Source: QHXQ01 sp036389375
GTDB lineage: Bacteria; Acidobacteriota; Blastocatellia; Pyrinomonadales; Pyrinomonadaceae
DNA length: 36,164 bases
Direction of reading: 5' to 3'
Assembly: GCA_036389375.1 (NCBI GenBank)
Contig: DASVQA010000233.1
Coordinates: 1-36,164, forward strand
Of this stretch, positions 25,894 through 34,935 are shown one piece after another (positions within the stretch are counted from its first letter, which is position 1; every line of letters starts with the position of its first letter). Made by a program: the position numbers and the translations under genes. Under the pieces are notes generated by a model. It had not been told where the DNA came from. It saw only the letters and a program-made list of their open reading frames with translations, and made no database searches.

Positions 25894-27503
25894 ACCCTAA
25901 GCACCCCCGCCGCCACCCTTTGCCCCTCTTGCTGTTCGCCTGTCTGAGCCTCGCCTTGCTCGCACCATGTACGCAGGCGCAGCGCCGCAGACCTGCGCCG
26001 CCCGCCGCGCGCAAGCCGGCCGCTAACAAACCCGCACCGACGCCTGAGCCGGCCCGGGTCGAGCCGACGGCGCAAGCGCCGACGAGCGGACGCCGCGCGC
26101 TCATACGCTGGCGCGGACGTGCAGGGATTGATCGTTACCGGCTACAGGTGGCGCGCGACCGCAACTTCAGCGACATCGTGTTCGACCGGGCCGTGACGGG
26201 CTTCGAGTATGAGGTCGAACTGCCGCAAGGCGACGGCTTCTTCTGGCGCGTCGCGCCCGCCGCGCAGGAGACCGGCGAATACTCCGCGCCCGAACCCGTG
26301 CTGCTTAGCACCGCCGCGCCGAGTGTGCTGCGCTCGGCGCGCGATGTCGGCTGGCAGGCGCTCGTCGGCGAAGTCCTGCGCCCGCAGCCTGCCCCCTTGC
26401 GCGGCACGGGCGCGTTCGACGTGGTGGCGGTCAACGCCGAAGGCATGGTCTTTGCGCTCGACGGCGCGAACGGCTCGGCGCTCTGGACGGCGCGCTATCG
26501 CCCGAACGCGCGCCGCGACGACCCACCCAAATCGCCCGCAAACATCTTCACGCCGGTCGTCATCCCCGTCGCAGAGGGCGGCAAGGCGAACGTCGTCGCC
26601 GCGTTCGACGGCGGCGTGCGCGCGCTCGAAGGCGAAAGCGGGCGCGAACTGTGGCGCGTGCCCTTGTCGGGCGCGGCGCTCGGCGGCACGGTCGCAGACC
26701 TTGACGACGATAAGGTGCTGGCGGAACTCGCTATCGTGACCGACGAGCCGGCGCTCCACTTCATTGATGCGCGCACAGGACGCGTCAACGCGAAAGAGAA
26801 ACTGGACGGTGCGCTCATCGGCGGCCCGATTCCGTTCTTAACCGACACGCAGCGCGGCGTCGCCGTCACGCTCGCGGGCGGCATGCTCGACGTGCGCCGC
26901 TTCAACGGTTCGCGCTTCGGCGCGGTCAAGTTCGACGTGCCCTTCACCACGCCACCGCTCGTCTTTACGGGCCCGAACGGCACAATCGTCGTCCTCGGCA
27001 CGGAACACGGGCTGCTGTTTCTAAACGGCACTGATCTGAAGCCGCTCGGCAAGGTCACGCTCCCCGATGACGGCCCGCGCGGCCGGCTCGCCGCCAGCGA
27101 CATTGATCACGATGGCGTGTTGGAGATCGTCTCGCTGCTGAAGTCGGGCAAGATCGTCGTCATCACCGGCACGGGCATGATTCGCTGGAAGGCGGACGGC
27201 GCGAGCGATGCCTACACACCGACGTTCTCAGACTTAAACGGCGACGGCATCCTCGACGTGCTCGTGCCTTCGGCCCACATGTTCGCGGCCGGTTATAACG
27301 GGCGCGACGGCTCGCTTCTATGGCAGGTGGACGAAGCTAAGGGCACGCAAACTACAACGGGCGACGCGGCGCTCCGCTCGCTGGCCATCATCAACACAGG
27401 CGCAGGCAGCCCGCTCGTCGTCAGCGGCGATCAGGGGCACGCGGGTGTGCGCGCCGTTGCGCTGCCCGTCGCCGTGACCGTGAAGATCGGCGGGCAGCAG
27501 TAA
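25890..27503 (+). CDS. secreted FG-GAP/PQQ-like beta-propeller protein
   Basis: Length is 537 residues. A signal peptide (about 1-30, LPLLLFACLSLALLAPCTQAQ) is followed by a Pro/Ala-rich linker (31-65). A fibronectin-like region (about 66-140) has ALIRWRGRAGIDRYRLQVARD. From about 160 to the end are blades of a PQQ/FG-GAP type propeller: VFALDGANGSALW, VRALEGESGRELWRV, LHFIDARTGRVN, SDIDHDGVLEIV and FSDLNGDGILDVLVPS. The DxDxDG-like turns could bind Ca2+. Its location should be periplasm or cell surface. The start overlaps the stop of the upstream response regulator. It could be a sensor or scaffold; no catalytic motif is seen. Confidence 0.8.
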   Translation: MNPKHPRRHPLPLLLFACLSLALLAPCTQAQRRRPAPPAARKPAANKPAPTPEPARVEPTAQAPTSGRRALIRWRGRAGIDRYRLQVARDRNFSDIVFDRAVTGFEYEVELPQGDGFFWRVAPAAQETGEYSAPEPVLLSTAAPSVLRSARDVGWQALVGEVLRPQPAPLRGTGAFDVVAVNAEGMVFALDGANGSALWTARYRPNARRDDPPKSPANIFTPVVIPVAEGGKANVVAAFDGGVRALEGESGRELWRVPLSGAALGGTVADLDDDKVLAELAIVTDEPALHFIDARTGRVNAKEKLDGALIGGPIPFLTDTQRGVAVTLAGGMLDVRRFNGSRFGAVKFDVPFTTPPLVFTGPNGTIVVLGTEHGLLFLNGTDLKPLGKVTLPDDGPRGRLAASDIDHDGVLEIVSLLKSGKIVVITGTGMIRWKADGASDAYTPTFSDLNGDGILDVLVPSAHMFAAGYNGRDGSLLWQVDEAKGTQTTTGDAALRSLAIINTGAGSPLVVSGDQGHAGVRAVALPVAVTVKIGGQQ

Positions 27504-27542
27504 CGCGCCCGGCGCGCCGTCCGGGCGGGGGAGAGCTTTGGC

Positions 27543-27719
27543 GTGGGTATCTGGATCATCACGCTGGTGCTGTTAGTCGTCTGGCTGGTCGGGCTTATGC
27601 TCGGCAAGGGCGGCTTCCTGCACATCCTGCTGCTCTGCGCCGTTTCGCTCGCGCTCGTGCAATGGATCGCCGAGCGGCGCGGGCGGCAGGCAAAAGAAGC
27701 GATGAGGGACGAGGGCTGA
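27543..27719 (+). CDS. lmo0937-like mini membrane protein
   Basis: A 58-residue gene starting at GTG 27543 (MGIWIITLVLLVVWLVGLML). The first hydrophobic helix is followed by GKGGFLHILLLCAVSLALVQWI, a second helix, and a charged tail (AERRGRQAKEAMRDEG). This two-helix layout with a Gly-rich turn is what I recall for lmo0937-family proteins. GGGGGAGAG stands seven bases upstream, a strong ribosome binding site. It follows the beta-propeller gene by 39 bases and may share its transcript. A terminator follows at once. Its role is unknown; similar proteins are often stress-linked, but that is not shown here. Confidence 0.7.
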   Translation: MGIWIITLVLLVVWLVGLMLGKGGFLHILLLCAVSLALVQWIAERRGRQAKEAMRDEG

Positions 27720-27781
27720 AGCGGGTAAAACAAGCGCCTTCTTGCGCATCGCTTAGCCTTCATTCCTTCGGCCCTTTTTTT
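27713..27781 (+). terminator. intrinsic terminator after the mini membrane gene
   Basis: GGGCTGAAG (27713-27721, overlapping the stop codon) pairs with CTTCGGCCC (27766-27774) with one wobble pair, followed by seven T residues (27775-27781). The 44-base loop holds a smaller stem AAGCG/CGCTT. The T-run and stem support termination despite the long loop. Confidence 0.55.
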
Positions 27782-27890
27782 CTGCGGCAACTTGGGAGCA
27801 GACGCCGCGCATCAATTAGCATGAAGTCGGTTGCTTGCGCCGCCCGGCGCACAAGACACCAAGATTCAATGGCCACAGGAGCAATGCTGT

Positions 27891-29471
27891 ATGAACTCTT
27901 CGCGCTCCCGCACACGTTTCGCCGCTCTCCTGCTCTTAACCTTGCTGCTCGCAACCGCGCCTGCGCTCGTCAGCGCGCAATCGGACGTGCCGCGCGAGAC
28001 GGTGGCGATCACCTACCCGCTCGATCAATCCGTAACGGTGCGCTTTCGCGGCACGACGCGCCTGCCGCGCCTGAGCGGTGAAGCCAGAGTCAAGCGTTCC
28101 GGGCGACGCAACACACGCGTCGAACTGAACGTCAACAACCTGCCGCGCGCCAGCGAACTCGGCGGCGTCTATACGACCTACGTGCTCTGGGCCATCTCGC
28201 CCGAAGGTCGCGCCGATAACCTCGGTGAGATCAAACGTAGCGGCAGCGCCTTCATCGACTCGAAACTCGACGTGACCACGCCGCTTCAGACCTTCGCGCT
28301 CATCGTCACGGCCGAGCCGCATTATCTGGTGCGCGGCCCCTCGCGCATGGTCGTGCTCGAAAATCTGCCGCCGACGCGGCCGGGCGACGCGGGTGTAGCG
28401 ACCGTCAACGTCCGTTATCTCGGCAACACGAGCGACTATTTCAACGATCCGCGCGTGCCCGAAGTGGCGGACGCTGACTTCACGCGCACGCCCACGTCCC
28501 TTTTAGGCGCGCGGCAGGCGCTCAATCTGGCGCGCTATGCCGGCGCAGACCGCGACGCGCCCGAAGAGTTGCGCGAGGCCACGGCCAAACTGGCGGAAGC
28601 AGAGAACGCCTGGCGTCTGAAGCAGACCGACGAGGAAGTGGATGCGCTGGCGCGGCGCGCCACCGATCTCGGCGTGAAAGCTGAAGAGGTGGCCGAGGCG
28701 CACAAGGCCGCACGCCTGCGCCGTGAGGAGATCGCGCGCCGCGACCGCGCCGTGCAGGAAGCCGAACGCACGGCCGATTCCGCCGCGCAGGAGATCGCCG
28801 ACCTGAAGACCGCGCTCGACCGTGAGACGCACGGGCGCGAACTCTCCGAGCGCGATCTGGGCAACGCCATGCAGCAGGTGCGCGACCTGCGTAGCGAAGT
28901 CGCACGGCTGCGCGAAGAGTTGCAGCGCGTGCGCGCCGATGCGGAGGACGCAAAACTCAAACTGGCGCGCATCGAAGGCGAGCGCGCCGCCGATCAAGCG
29001 CGGCGTGAATCGGAACAACGCGCGGCGCAGCAGCGTGCCTCGGCCGAAGCGATGCGCCAGAACCTCGCGCGTTTTGGCACTGTGCGCGACAGCAATCGCG
29101 GGCTTGTGCTTGTCCTGCCCGAATCGATCTGGGCGGGCGCGCGGCTCGCGGACATCACGCCCAAAGCCGCCGGCACGCTTGAACCGCTCGCCGCGCTCCT
29201 CGCCAACAACCCCGATTATCAGGTTGTGATCGAGGTCTACACGGACAGTCGCGGCGACGATGCGACCCTGCGCAAACTGACGCAGGATCGCGCCGAAGCA
29301 CTAGCCGGGCGGCTCGTCTCGGCCGGCGTCGAAGGCGCGCGCATACAGTCGAACGGACTGGGCGCGGACAGCCCCGTTGCCTCCAACGCCACGCCCGCCG
29401 GTCGCCTACGCAATCGGCGCACAGAGATCACGCTCGTCCCGCTCAACTCAAGCACTGCCTCAACGCAGTGA
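27891..29471 (+). CDS. OmpA-family envelope protein with coiled coil
   Basis: Length is 526 residues from ATG 27891, supported by AGGAG about ten bases upstream; the frame is open to 27831. Signal peptide about 1-29 (LLLLTLLLATAPALVSAQ). Residues about 30-200 form a mostly beta domain with no name I can give. Residues about 245-400 are a long Arg/Glu/Ala coiled coil. The C-terminal OmpA domain (about 405-526) has VVIEVYTDSRGDD, GARIQSNGLGADSPVASN and NRRTEI, retaining the Asp and Arg that bind peptidoglycan diaminopimelate in this family. It probably links cell wall and outer membrane. Its TGA stop is made by the first unit of the heptad array that follows. Confidence 0.88.
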   Translation: MNSSRSRTRFAALLLLTLLLATAPALVSAQSDVPRETVAITYPLDQSVTVRFRGTTRLPRLSGEARVKRSGRRNTRVELNVNNLPRASELGGVYTTYVLWAISPEGRADNLGEIKRSGSAFIDSKLDVTTPLQTFALIVTAEPHYLVRGPSRMVVLENLPPTRPGDAGVATVNVRYLGNTSDYFNDPRVPEVADADFTRTPTSLLGARQALNLARYAGADRDAPEELREATAKLAEAENAWRLKQTDEEVDALARRATDLGVKAEEVAEAHKAARLRREEIARRDRAVQEAERTADSAAQEIADLKTALDRETHGRELSERDLGNAMQQVRDLRSEVARLREELQRVRADAEDAKLKLARIEGERAADQARRESEQRAAQQRASAEAMRQNLARFGTVRDSNRGLVLVLPESIWAGARLADITPKAAGTLEPLAALLANNPDYQVVIEVYTDSRGDDATLRKLTQDRAEALAGRLVSAGVEGARIQSNGLGADSPVASNATPAGRLRNRRTEITLVPLNSSTASTQ

Positions 29472-29541
29472 CAGGTGACGAGTGACGGGTGACGAGTGAC
29501 AAGCTAGAATAACCGCGCTTGTCACTCGTCACTCGTCGCTC
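29466..29541. repeat. heptad-armed inverted repeat between the ompA-like gene and the histidine kinase
   Basis: Five units run at 29466-29500: CAGTGAC, AGGTGAC, GAGTGAC, GGGTGAC, GAGTGAC. The right arm has GTCACTC twice and GTCGCTC (29521-29541). The 24-base arms 29480-29503 and 29518-29541 match at 22 positions around a 14-base loop. The first unit supplies the ompA-like TGA stop, and the right arm ends five bases before the kinase ATG. Confidence 0.9.
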
Positions 29542-29546
29542 TCTTT

Positions 29547-31814
29547 ATGTCGCTGCTCGAAATCATCCAGTTGATCGGCTATAGCACGGGGGCGGCGCTG
29601 CCTCTGTGGCTGAGCCTGCTGCTGGCGCGACAACGGCGCACGCTCGCGCCGCAGGAGCGCGTGCTGCAAGCGCTCGCCATCAGCATCGGCTTGTGGCACG
29701 CAAGCAATCTGCTGCTCGTCCTGCGCGTGCTCTTAGGGCTGGATGCGGCGCGCTGGGTCTGGTTGCTGCGCCTCGCCGACACGGGCGCGGTCGTCTCCAT
29801 CACGCTCTCATATTCGTTCCTGCTCCACGTACACCTGCACCTGTGGGCGAATGCGCGCGAACGACCGTTAACACGCTTCGAGCGCGTGCGCGTCTATCTC
29901 TCTTACATCCCCGCGCTCTTTCTCTTCGTCGCCGTGCCGCGCCTGTGGACGGGCGCTTACGCGCCGATGCTTGAGCAGCTTTCGTTCTTCGTGCTGCCCT
30001 TCGGGCTGTGGGCGACCTACGTGCTCTGCCTGATCGCCGCCACCGACATACTCATCGCGCGCGCTTCCCGGTCGCAAAGCGAACGACGTTTGATGATGAC
30101 GCTTGCCGGTTCGTTCCTGCTCATCTCCGTGCTGCTGCTCGCGGTCTATGCGGTCGGCATCGGGCGCGACAGCGTGTTGAAGGACTACTTGCAGACGCTC
30201 AGCAATCTAGGCTCACTCTTGCCGACGGCGCTCATCGCCTATCACGTCTATCGTTATCGTTATCTCGAACTGATCATCCGCGAGAGCCTCGTCGCGGCCT
30301 CGTTCGCCGTCGTCATCCTCGTCGTCTATCTCTACGGCATACGCACCATCGAGACGTGGGTGACGGGGCGCTACGGTCTGCGCGCGGGCGCGGTCGAAGC
30401 GCTGCTGATCCTCGCCTTCGCGCTCTCGGCCGCGCCGTTGCGCGCTTGGCTCGAAAGACGTTTTCAACAACTCTTCGCGCGCGAAGCCGCGCTCTACCGC
30501 GAAGTCGTCACGCGCATCGGCACACAGTCGCGCCGCTACCCGCAACTGTCGGAGCTTCTGCGCTTCGTCGAAGAACGGACGACGCACGAACTCGGTCTGC
30601 GCCGCGTGCGGTTCCACGTGCCCGACAATAATCGCCTTCCGTCCGATAACGCCGAAGGAAATGCGCCAGCATTTCCCGCGACGGCTGAAGCGGTTGAACG
30701 GCCGGAGGTGCAGGCGCTGGCGAGCAAAGCGGACGGCAAAACTGCGCCCGCGTTGGTTGACGGCGTGGCGGTCAAATCTGTTGACGACAAAGTGGCGGGC
30801 AACGGGCAGTTGGCCTTTGATTGGGCGGAGCGCATGCTGGCGGCGGCGCGTGCGCAGGGCGGTGTCGCTGAAGACACGCCGGAGTTGCGCGCGGCCGGTT
30901 TCGAGTTGGCCTATGTGCTCGTGCGTGATGAACAGGTGTTCGGCCTCATGCTGGTTGATGCGGCCCGCGCTGCTTTGACGGCCGACATACGCGCCGTGCT
31001 CGCCGTGCTCGCGGGGCAGGTGGCCATCGCCATCGAAGACGCGCGCCTCGTCGAAGAGAACGTCCTGCTGGAACGCAAACTCGCGCAGGGCGAACGCCTC
31101 GCCGCGCTTGGTCAGATGGCGGCGGCGGTCGCGCACGAAGTCAAAAATCCGCTCTCCGCCATCAAGTCCATCGCGCAGGTCATGCGCGAAGACGAGCGCG
31201 TGACGGGCGAGTACGCGCGCGATCTGGAACTCATCGTCGGCGAAACCGACCGCCTGAGCCGCAGCGTCACGCAGTTGCTCAGCTTCGCCCGCCAGACGCC
31301 CCCGGCCGGCGCACCCATGCGCGCCGACGAACTCACGCGCGCCTTAGTCGAACTCTTCCACGCCGACGCACGCGCCCGCGCCCTCAAACTCGAAGCGCAC
31401 ACCACGACGCAAGCCACACTCGACGGCGCACAGGCGACCGCCGTCCGCGCCGCGCTCTCAAACCTGATCCTCAACGCCTTGCAGGCGACGCCCGCCGGTG
31501 GGCGCGTCCGCGTGGAAGCGGAGCAAGCGCCGGGCGAACTAATCTTCGCCGTCACGGACAGTGGCGGGGGTGTCGCGCCCGAACTGCGCCAGCGTATCTG
31601 GGAGCCTTTCTTCACCACGCGCCAGCGCGGCACGGGGCTGGGGTTAGCCATCGTGCGCAAGCGTATGGAAGAGGCCGGCGGGAGCGCACGCCTCGCGCCG
31701 CAGCAGCCCGCGCAGGGCGCGCGCTTCGAGTTGCGCTTACCGCTTGCGATTGTGGCCGCAGAATTGCCTGATGAATTGCCTGATGAAACGTTAGCGAGTC
31801 AAGACCACCTTTAG
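29547..31814 (+). CDS. membrane sensor histidine kinase
   Basis: Length is 755 residues. About eight or nine transmembrane helices fill residues 1-310 as a 7TM-like sensor. A GAF-like domain (about 330-500, split by an Ala/Lys-rich insert near 370-425) follows. The dimerisation domain has the H-box AAVAHEVKNPLSAIKS with phospho-accepting H530, and the ATPase domain has NLILNALQA, DSGGGV, FFTT and GTGLGLAIV. The H-box and overall style match NtrB/ZraS-type kinases that pair with sigma-54 activators. The next gene is such an activator, 12 bases downstream. No Shine-Dalgarno is visible at ATG 29547, because the upstream bases are the repeat arm, so the start needs care. Confidence 0.92.
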   Translation: MSLLEIIQLIGYSTGAALPLWLSLLLARQRRTLAPQERVLQALAISIGLWHASNLLLVLRVLLGLDAARWVWLLRLADTGAVVSITLSYSFLLHVHLHLWANARERPLTRFERVRVYLSYIPALFLFVAVPRLWTGAYAPMLEQLSFFVLPFGLWATYVLCLIAATDILIARASRSQSERRLMMTLAGSFLLISVLLLAVYAVGIGRDSVLKDYLQTLSNLGSLLPTALIAYHVYRYRYLELIIRESLVAASFAVVILVVYLYGIRTIETWVTGRYGLRAGAVEALLILAFALSAAPLRAWLERRFQQLFAREAALYREVVTRIGTQSRRYPQLSELLRFVEERTTHELGLRRVRFHVPDNNRLPSDNAEGNAPAFPATAEAVERPEVQALASKADGKTAPALVDGVAVKSVDDKVAGNGQLAFDWAERMLAAARAQGGVAEDTPELRAAGFELAYVLVRDEQVFGLMLVDAARAALTADIRAVLAVLAGQVAIAIEDARLVEENVLLERKLAQGERLAALGQMAAAVAHEVKNPLSAIKSIAQVMREDERVTGEYARDLELIVGETDRLSRSVTQLLSFARQTPPAGAPMRADELTRALVELFHADARARALKLEAHTTTQATLDGAQATAVRAALSNLILNALQATPAGGRVRVEAEQAPGELIFAVTDSGGGVAPELRQRIWEPFFTTRQRGTGLGLAIVRKRMEEAGGSARLAPQQPAQGARFELRLPLAIVAAELPDELPDETLASQDHL

Positions 31815-31826
31815 GGATTAGCACTG

Positions 31827-33317
31827 ATGACCGAGCAAAACAGACAAGATGAAGCCCTGCGGCTGCTCATCGTGGACGACGAAGAGGCGGCGCGCTACGG
31901 TGTGCGCCGCGCGCTCAGCACCTACGGCTACGACCTTGCCGAAGCGGACAGCGTCGCCGCCGCCCGCGCGGCGCTTGCGACGCGTCGCCCCGACGTGTTG
32001 CTGCTCGACGTAAACCTGCCCGGTCAGAGCGGGCTTGAGTTCCTGCGCGAACTACAGGCGCAGCCCGAAGCAGCGCCGCTCGTCATACTCATCACCGCGC
32101 ACGGCTCCGAGCGCATGGCGGTCGAAGCTATCAAGGCGGGCGCTTACGATTATCTGCCGAAGCCGTTTGAAGTGGACGACCTGCGGCTCGTCGTCAAGAA
32201 CGCTTTGGAAACCGTCCGCCTGCGTCGTGAAAATCAACTCTTGCGCACGGCGCTCGCACAGGAAGGCGCAGCACGCGGTTCGCTCATCGGCAAGTCCGAA
32301 GCGATCCGCCGCGTGCGCGCGCTCATTGATAAGGTCGCCGAGACGGACGCGACCGTGCTCGTGCGCGGCGAATCGGGCACGGGCAAAGAACTGGTCGCGC
32401 GCGAGATACACGAGCGCAGCAGCACGCGCAGGCGCGGCGCGTTCGTCGCCGTCAACTGCGCCGCGCTGCCTGCCGAGTTGATCGAATCCGAGCTATTCGG
32501 GCACGAAAAAGGCGCGTTTACGGGCGCAGCCGCACGTCGGCGCGGCAAATTCGAGCAGGCGGACGGCGGCACGCTCTTTCTCGACGAGATCGGGGACATG
32601 AGCGCAAACGTGCAGGCGAAACTGCTGCGCGCGCTCGAAGAACGACGCATCGAACGGCTCGGCGGCAACGAATCGCTCCCCGTTGACGTGCGCATCATCA
32701 GCGCCACGCATCGCCCGCTCGAACAGGAGATCGAGCAGGGGAACTTCCGCGCCGATCTCTTCTATCGTCTGCGCGTCGTCACCATCGAAGTCGCTCCCTT
32801 GCGCGAACGCCGCGAAGACATAGCCGTCTTGGCCGAGTCCTTCATGCAGCAGACGGCCGAACGCTATAAACTGCCCGCGCGGCGACTCGCGCCGTCGGCG
32901 CTCCGCCAACTGATCGAATATCGCTGGCCCGGCAACGTGCGCGAACTGCGCAACGTCATCGAACGCGCGCTCATCCTCGCCGAAGGCGACGAACTGACGG
33001 CGCGCGATCTGCCCGACGAGCTAAAGGGCAGCGCCGCAAGCGTCGAGGCGCATGCTCGCGCCGGAGTTGTCGAGCCGACAGGCGACGGGCTGAACGTGCC
33101 TTTCACGGCCGATTTTCGCAACGACCGGCGCGAGTTTGAGCGGCGCTACATCACGCGCTGTCTGGAAGAGACCGGCGGCAACGTCACGCGCGCCGCCGCC
33201 ATCCTCGGCATGCACCGCCAGTCGCTGCAACACAAACTGCGCGAACTCGGTCTCGGCCGTCGTTACGTCGCCGTCGGCGGCGACGACGCAGCGATGCCAG
33301 ATAATTCCGACAACTGA
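31827..33317 (+). CDS. NtrC-family sigma-54-dependent response regulator
   Basis: Length is 496 residues. The receiver domain has the acidic pocket VDDEE, D61 in LLLDVNLPG and the conserved Lys in YDYLPKPFE. The AAA+ domain (about 155-390) has Walker A GESGTGKE, the sigma-54-contacting GAFTGA loop (HEKGAFTGAAARRRGKFEQADGG region), Walker B GGTLFLDEIGD and the RWPGNVREL arginine region. A Fis-type helix-turn-helix is at the C-terminus (NVTRAAAILGMHRQSLQHKL). It should activate sigma-54 promoters when phosphorylated by the upstream kinase. Targets are not known; a sigma-54-like site is seen at 15018-15036. Confidence 0.95.
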   Translation: MTEQNRQDEALRLLIVDDEEAARYGVRRALSTYGYDLAEADSVAAARAALATRRPDVLLLDVNLPGQSGLEFLRELQAQPEAAPLVILITAHGSERMAVEAIKAGAYDYLPKPFEVDDLRLVVKNALETVRLRRENQLLRTALAQEGAARGSLIGKSEAIRRVRALIDKVAETDATVLVRGESGTGKELVAREIHERSSTRRRGAFVAVNCAALPAELIESELFGHEKGAFTGAAARRRGKFEQADGGTLFLDEIGDMSANVQAKLLRALEERRIERLGGNESLPVDVRIISATHRPLEQEIEQGNFRADLFYRLRVVTIEVAPLRERREDIAVLAESFMQQTAERYKLPARRLAPSALRQLIEYRWPGNVRELRNVIERALILAEGDELTARDLPDELKGSAASVEAHARAGVVEPTGDGLNVPFTADFRNDRREFERRYITRCLEETGGNVTRAAAILGMHRQSLQHKLRELGLGRRYVAVGGDDAAMPDNSDN

Positions 33318-33336
33318 CGGAAGAACACTTTCCGTT
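33316..33336 (+). other. weak hairpin at the end of the NtrC-type gene
   Basis: ACGGAA (33317-33322) pairs with TTCCGT (33330-33335) around a short loop directly at the stop codon. No T-run follows, so it is at most a weak terminator. Confidence 0.3.
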
Positions 33337-33458
33337 CGCAACCCGCCGGCCAACTCCCGCCTAGCGTAAACGCCCGGCCCGCATCGGGTACGCACCTTGC
33401 ACTGGCTCACCCGTGCGCCCTCGTGCGCCACATTCTGAGCAGGCAAGGGAACTCTTAA

Positions 33459-34832
33459 ATGTTACGCAACACAACGCGCCCGATGGCGCTCGTCATACTT
33501 GCGTGCGCGCTCATCATCAACGCGCACGCGCCTTTCAGCTACGCGCAGGTTGCGTCGTCAACGCGCCGGCATCTCATCATCTGCGTGGACGGCGTGGGCT
33601 TTGCGACCATCGAAAAGATGCGGACGGAGGGGCGCTTCAAATACTTTCGCCAGCCCGCGCGCATGATCGCGCCGTTCCCGACCTTGACCGACGTGTCAAT
33701 GAGCGAAATTCTACGCCCCGTCGGCGCAGGCGACCCGCCGGGCTACGAGGATCGCTACTTCGACGTGACCGAGAACAAGATGCGCGGCGGCGTGCTCGAC
33801 CGCTTCCGGCAGGATCGCTTCGTCGCGGGCACGTTCCGCGACCTCTTCGACTATCATCCGTCGGCGCTCAAAAGCGGGCTGGGCTACGCTGCGCCGCCGC
33901 TCACCACCTATCTCGAAGCCTTAACCGATCTCGTCCGCCTGCGCCAGAAGTTTCGCGCCGCGCGCGGGCCCGTCTTTCTCGGTTACACGGGCGCGACCGA
34001 CACGCTCGCGCACCTCGGCGGCGAACGAATGGTGCGCAGCTTCCTCGCGCGCCTCGATGACACCGTCGAAGAGTTGGTGCGCGCGAGCGACGGCCAACTT
34101 GAGGTCACGATCTTCTCCGATCACGGCAACGACTTTCGTGCGTTTCGCCGCGCACCCGTCAAAGCTGCGTTGAAGCGCGCGGGCTTCAAGCGCGCGGATA
34201 GTTTGCGCGATGCGCGCAGCGTCGTCATGCCGCAGTTCGGGCTTGTCGGCAGCGCGGAGTTCTGGACGAAAGAAGAGAACGAGCAGCGGCTGGCGGAAGT
34301 GCTGGCCGAGGTGCGCGGCGTAGAGTTCGCCGCCTACGAACAGGCCGGCGTTGTCCACGTCGTCGGCCGCGCAGGCCGAGCGACGTTGGAAGAACGCGGC
34401 GCGCGCTTCCGCTATCGCGCGCTCAAGGGCGACCCGCTTGAGTTAAACGAAACGTTGCGCGTCTTAAACGCAGAGGGCCGGGCGGACGCCGACGGCTTCA
34501 TCGCCGACAACGATTGGTTCAAGGCGACCTGCGCGAGCGCGCGCCCGGACATCGTGCGGCGCGTCTTCGCGGGCGCAACAAAACTGGTGCGTAATCGCGC
34601 CAACGTGCTCGTCAATTTTGCCGACGGCTATTATTCCGGTAGCCTCGCGCTCGACCTCGTCTCATTTCTGCAAGCCACGCACGGCAATCTGGGGCGCGGG
34701 CAAAGTCTCGGCTTCGTGATGAGCAACCGCCGCGAACTGCCCGCCTATCTGCGTGCCGCCGACGTGTGGCCCGCCATCGGCTCACCCGCGCTCAGCAAGT
34801 CGGCGCAGCAGAGCGCAAGTCAGCCGCGTTGA
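33459..34832 (+). CDS. secreted alkaline-phosphatase-superfamily hydrolase
   Basis: Length is 457 residues. A signal peptide (about 1-30, ALVILACALIINAHAPFSYAQ) is followed by the alkaline-phosphatase-like fold. Metal and nucleophile motifs are ICVDGVG (D44), PFPTLTDVSMS (a Thr at 75 or 77, or S80, as candidate nucleophile), TGATDTLAHLGG (D181, H185), FSDHGND and a late His in ATHGNLGR. This pattern fits the phosphodiesterase / nucleotide pyrophosphatase / phosphoglycerate mutase group acting on phosphate or sulfate esters. The substrate cannot be named. It lies 141 bases after the two-component pair and could be one of its targets, but no sigma-54 site with correct spacing was found in the gap. 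Confidence 0.75.
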   Translation: MLRNTTRPMALVILACALIINAHAPFSYAQVASSTRRHLIICVDGVGFATIEKMRTEGRFKYFRQPARMIAPFPTLTDVSMSEILRPVGAGDPPGYEDRYFDVTENKMRGGVLDRFRQDRFVAGTFRDLFDYHPSALKSGLGYAAPPLTTYLEALTDLVRLRQKFRAARGPVFLGYTGATDTLAHLGGERMVRSFLARLDDTVEELVRASDGQLEVTIFSDHGNDFRAFRRAPVKAALKRAGFKRADSLRDARSVVMPQFGLVGSAEFWTKEENEQRLAEVLAEVRGVEFAAYEQAGVVHVVGRAGRATLEERGARFRYRALKGDPLELNETLRVLNAEGRADADGFIADNDWFKATCASARPDIVRRVFAGATKLVRNRANVLVNFADGYYSGSLALDLVSFLQATHGNLGRGQSLGFVMSNRRELPAYLRAADVWPAIGSPALSKSAQQSASQPR

Positions 34833-34863
34833 TTGTGCGTTGACCGGGCACGCGAGCGTCTGA

Positions 34864-34893
34864 TTGCACTCCGGCCGTCGAAGCGTTTAGACT
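34864..34893 (+). promoter_or_regulatory. possible promoter for the methyltransferase gene
   Basis: TTGCAC (34864-34869) and TAGACT (34888-34893) are 18 bases apart. Both boxes are partial matches. It would give a leader of about 35 bases before ATG 34936. Confidence 0.35.
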
Positions 34894-34935
34894 TGCCCGG
34901 CTTGTCCGAAGCGCCAGACGTGTCCGAGTGCAACT

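Noticed and set aside
30213..31136. 307-residue frame antisense to the histidine kinase
   Set aside because: Shadow frame; the plus-strand kinase motifs are unambiguous.
33395..33425. Sigma-54-like TGGCTCACCCGTGC before the phosphatase-like gene
   Set aside because: The spacing is one base short of the required ten and the -24 box is poor.
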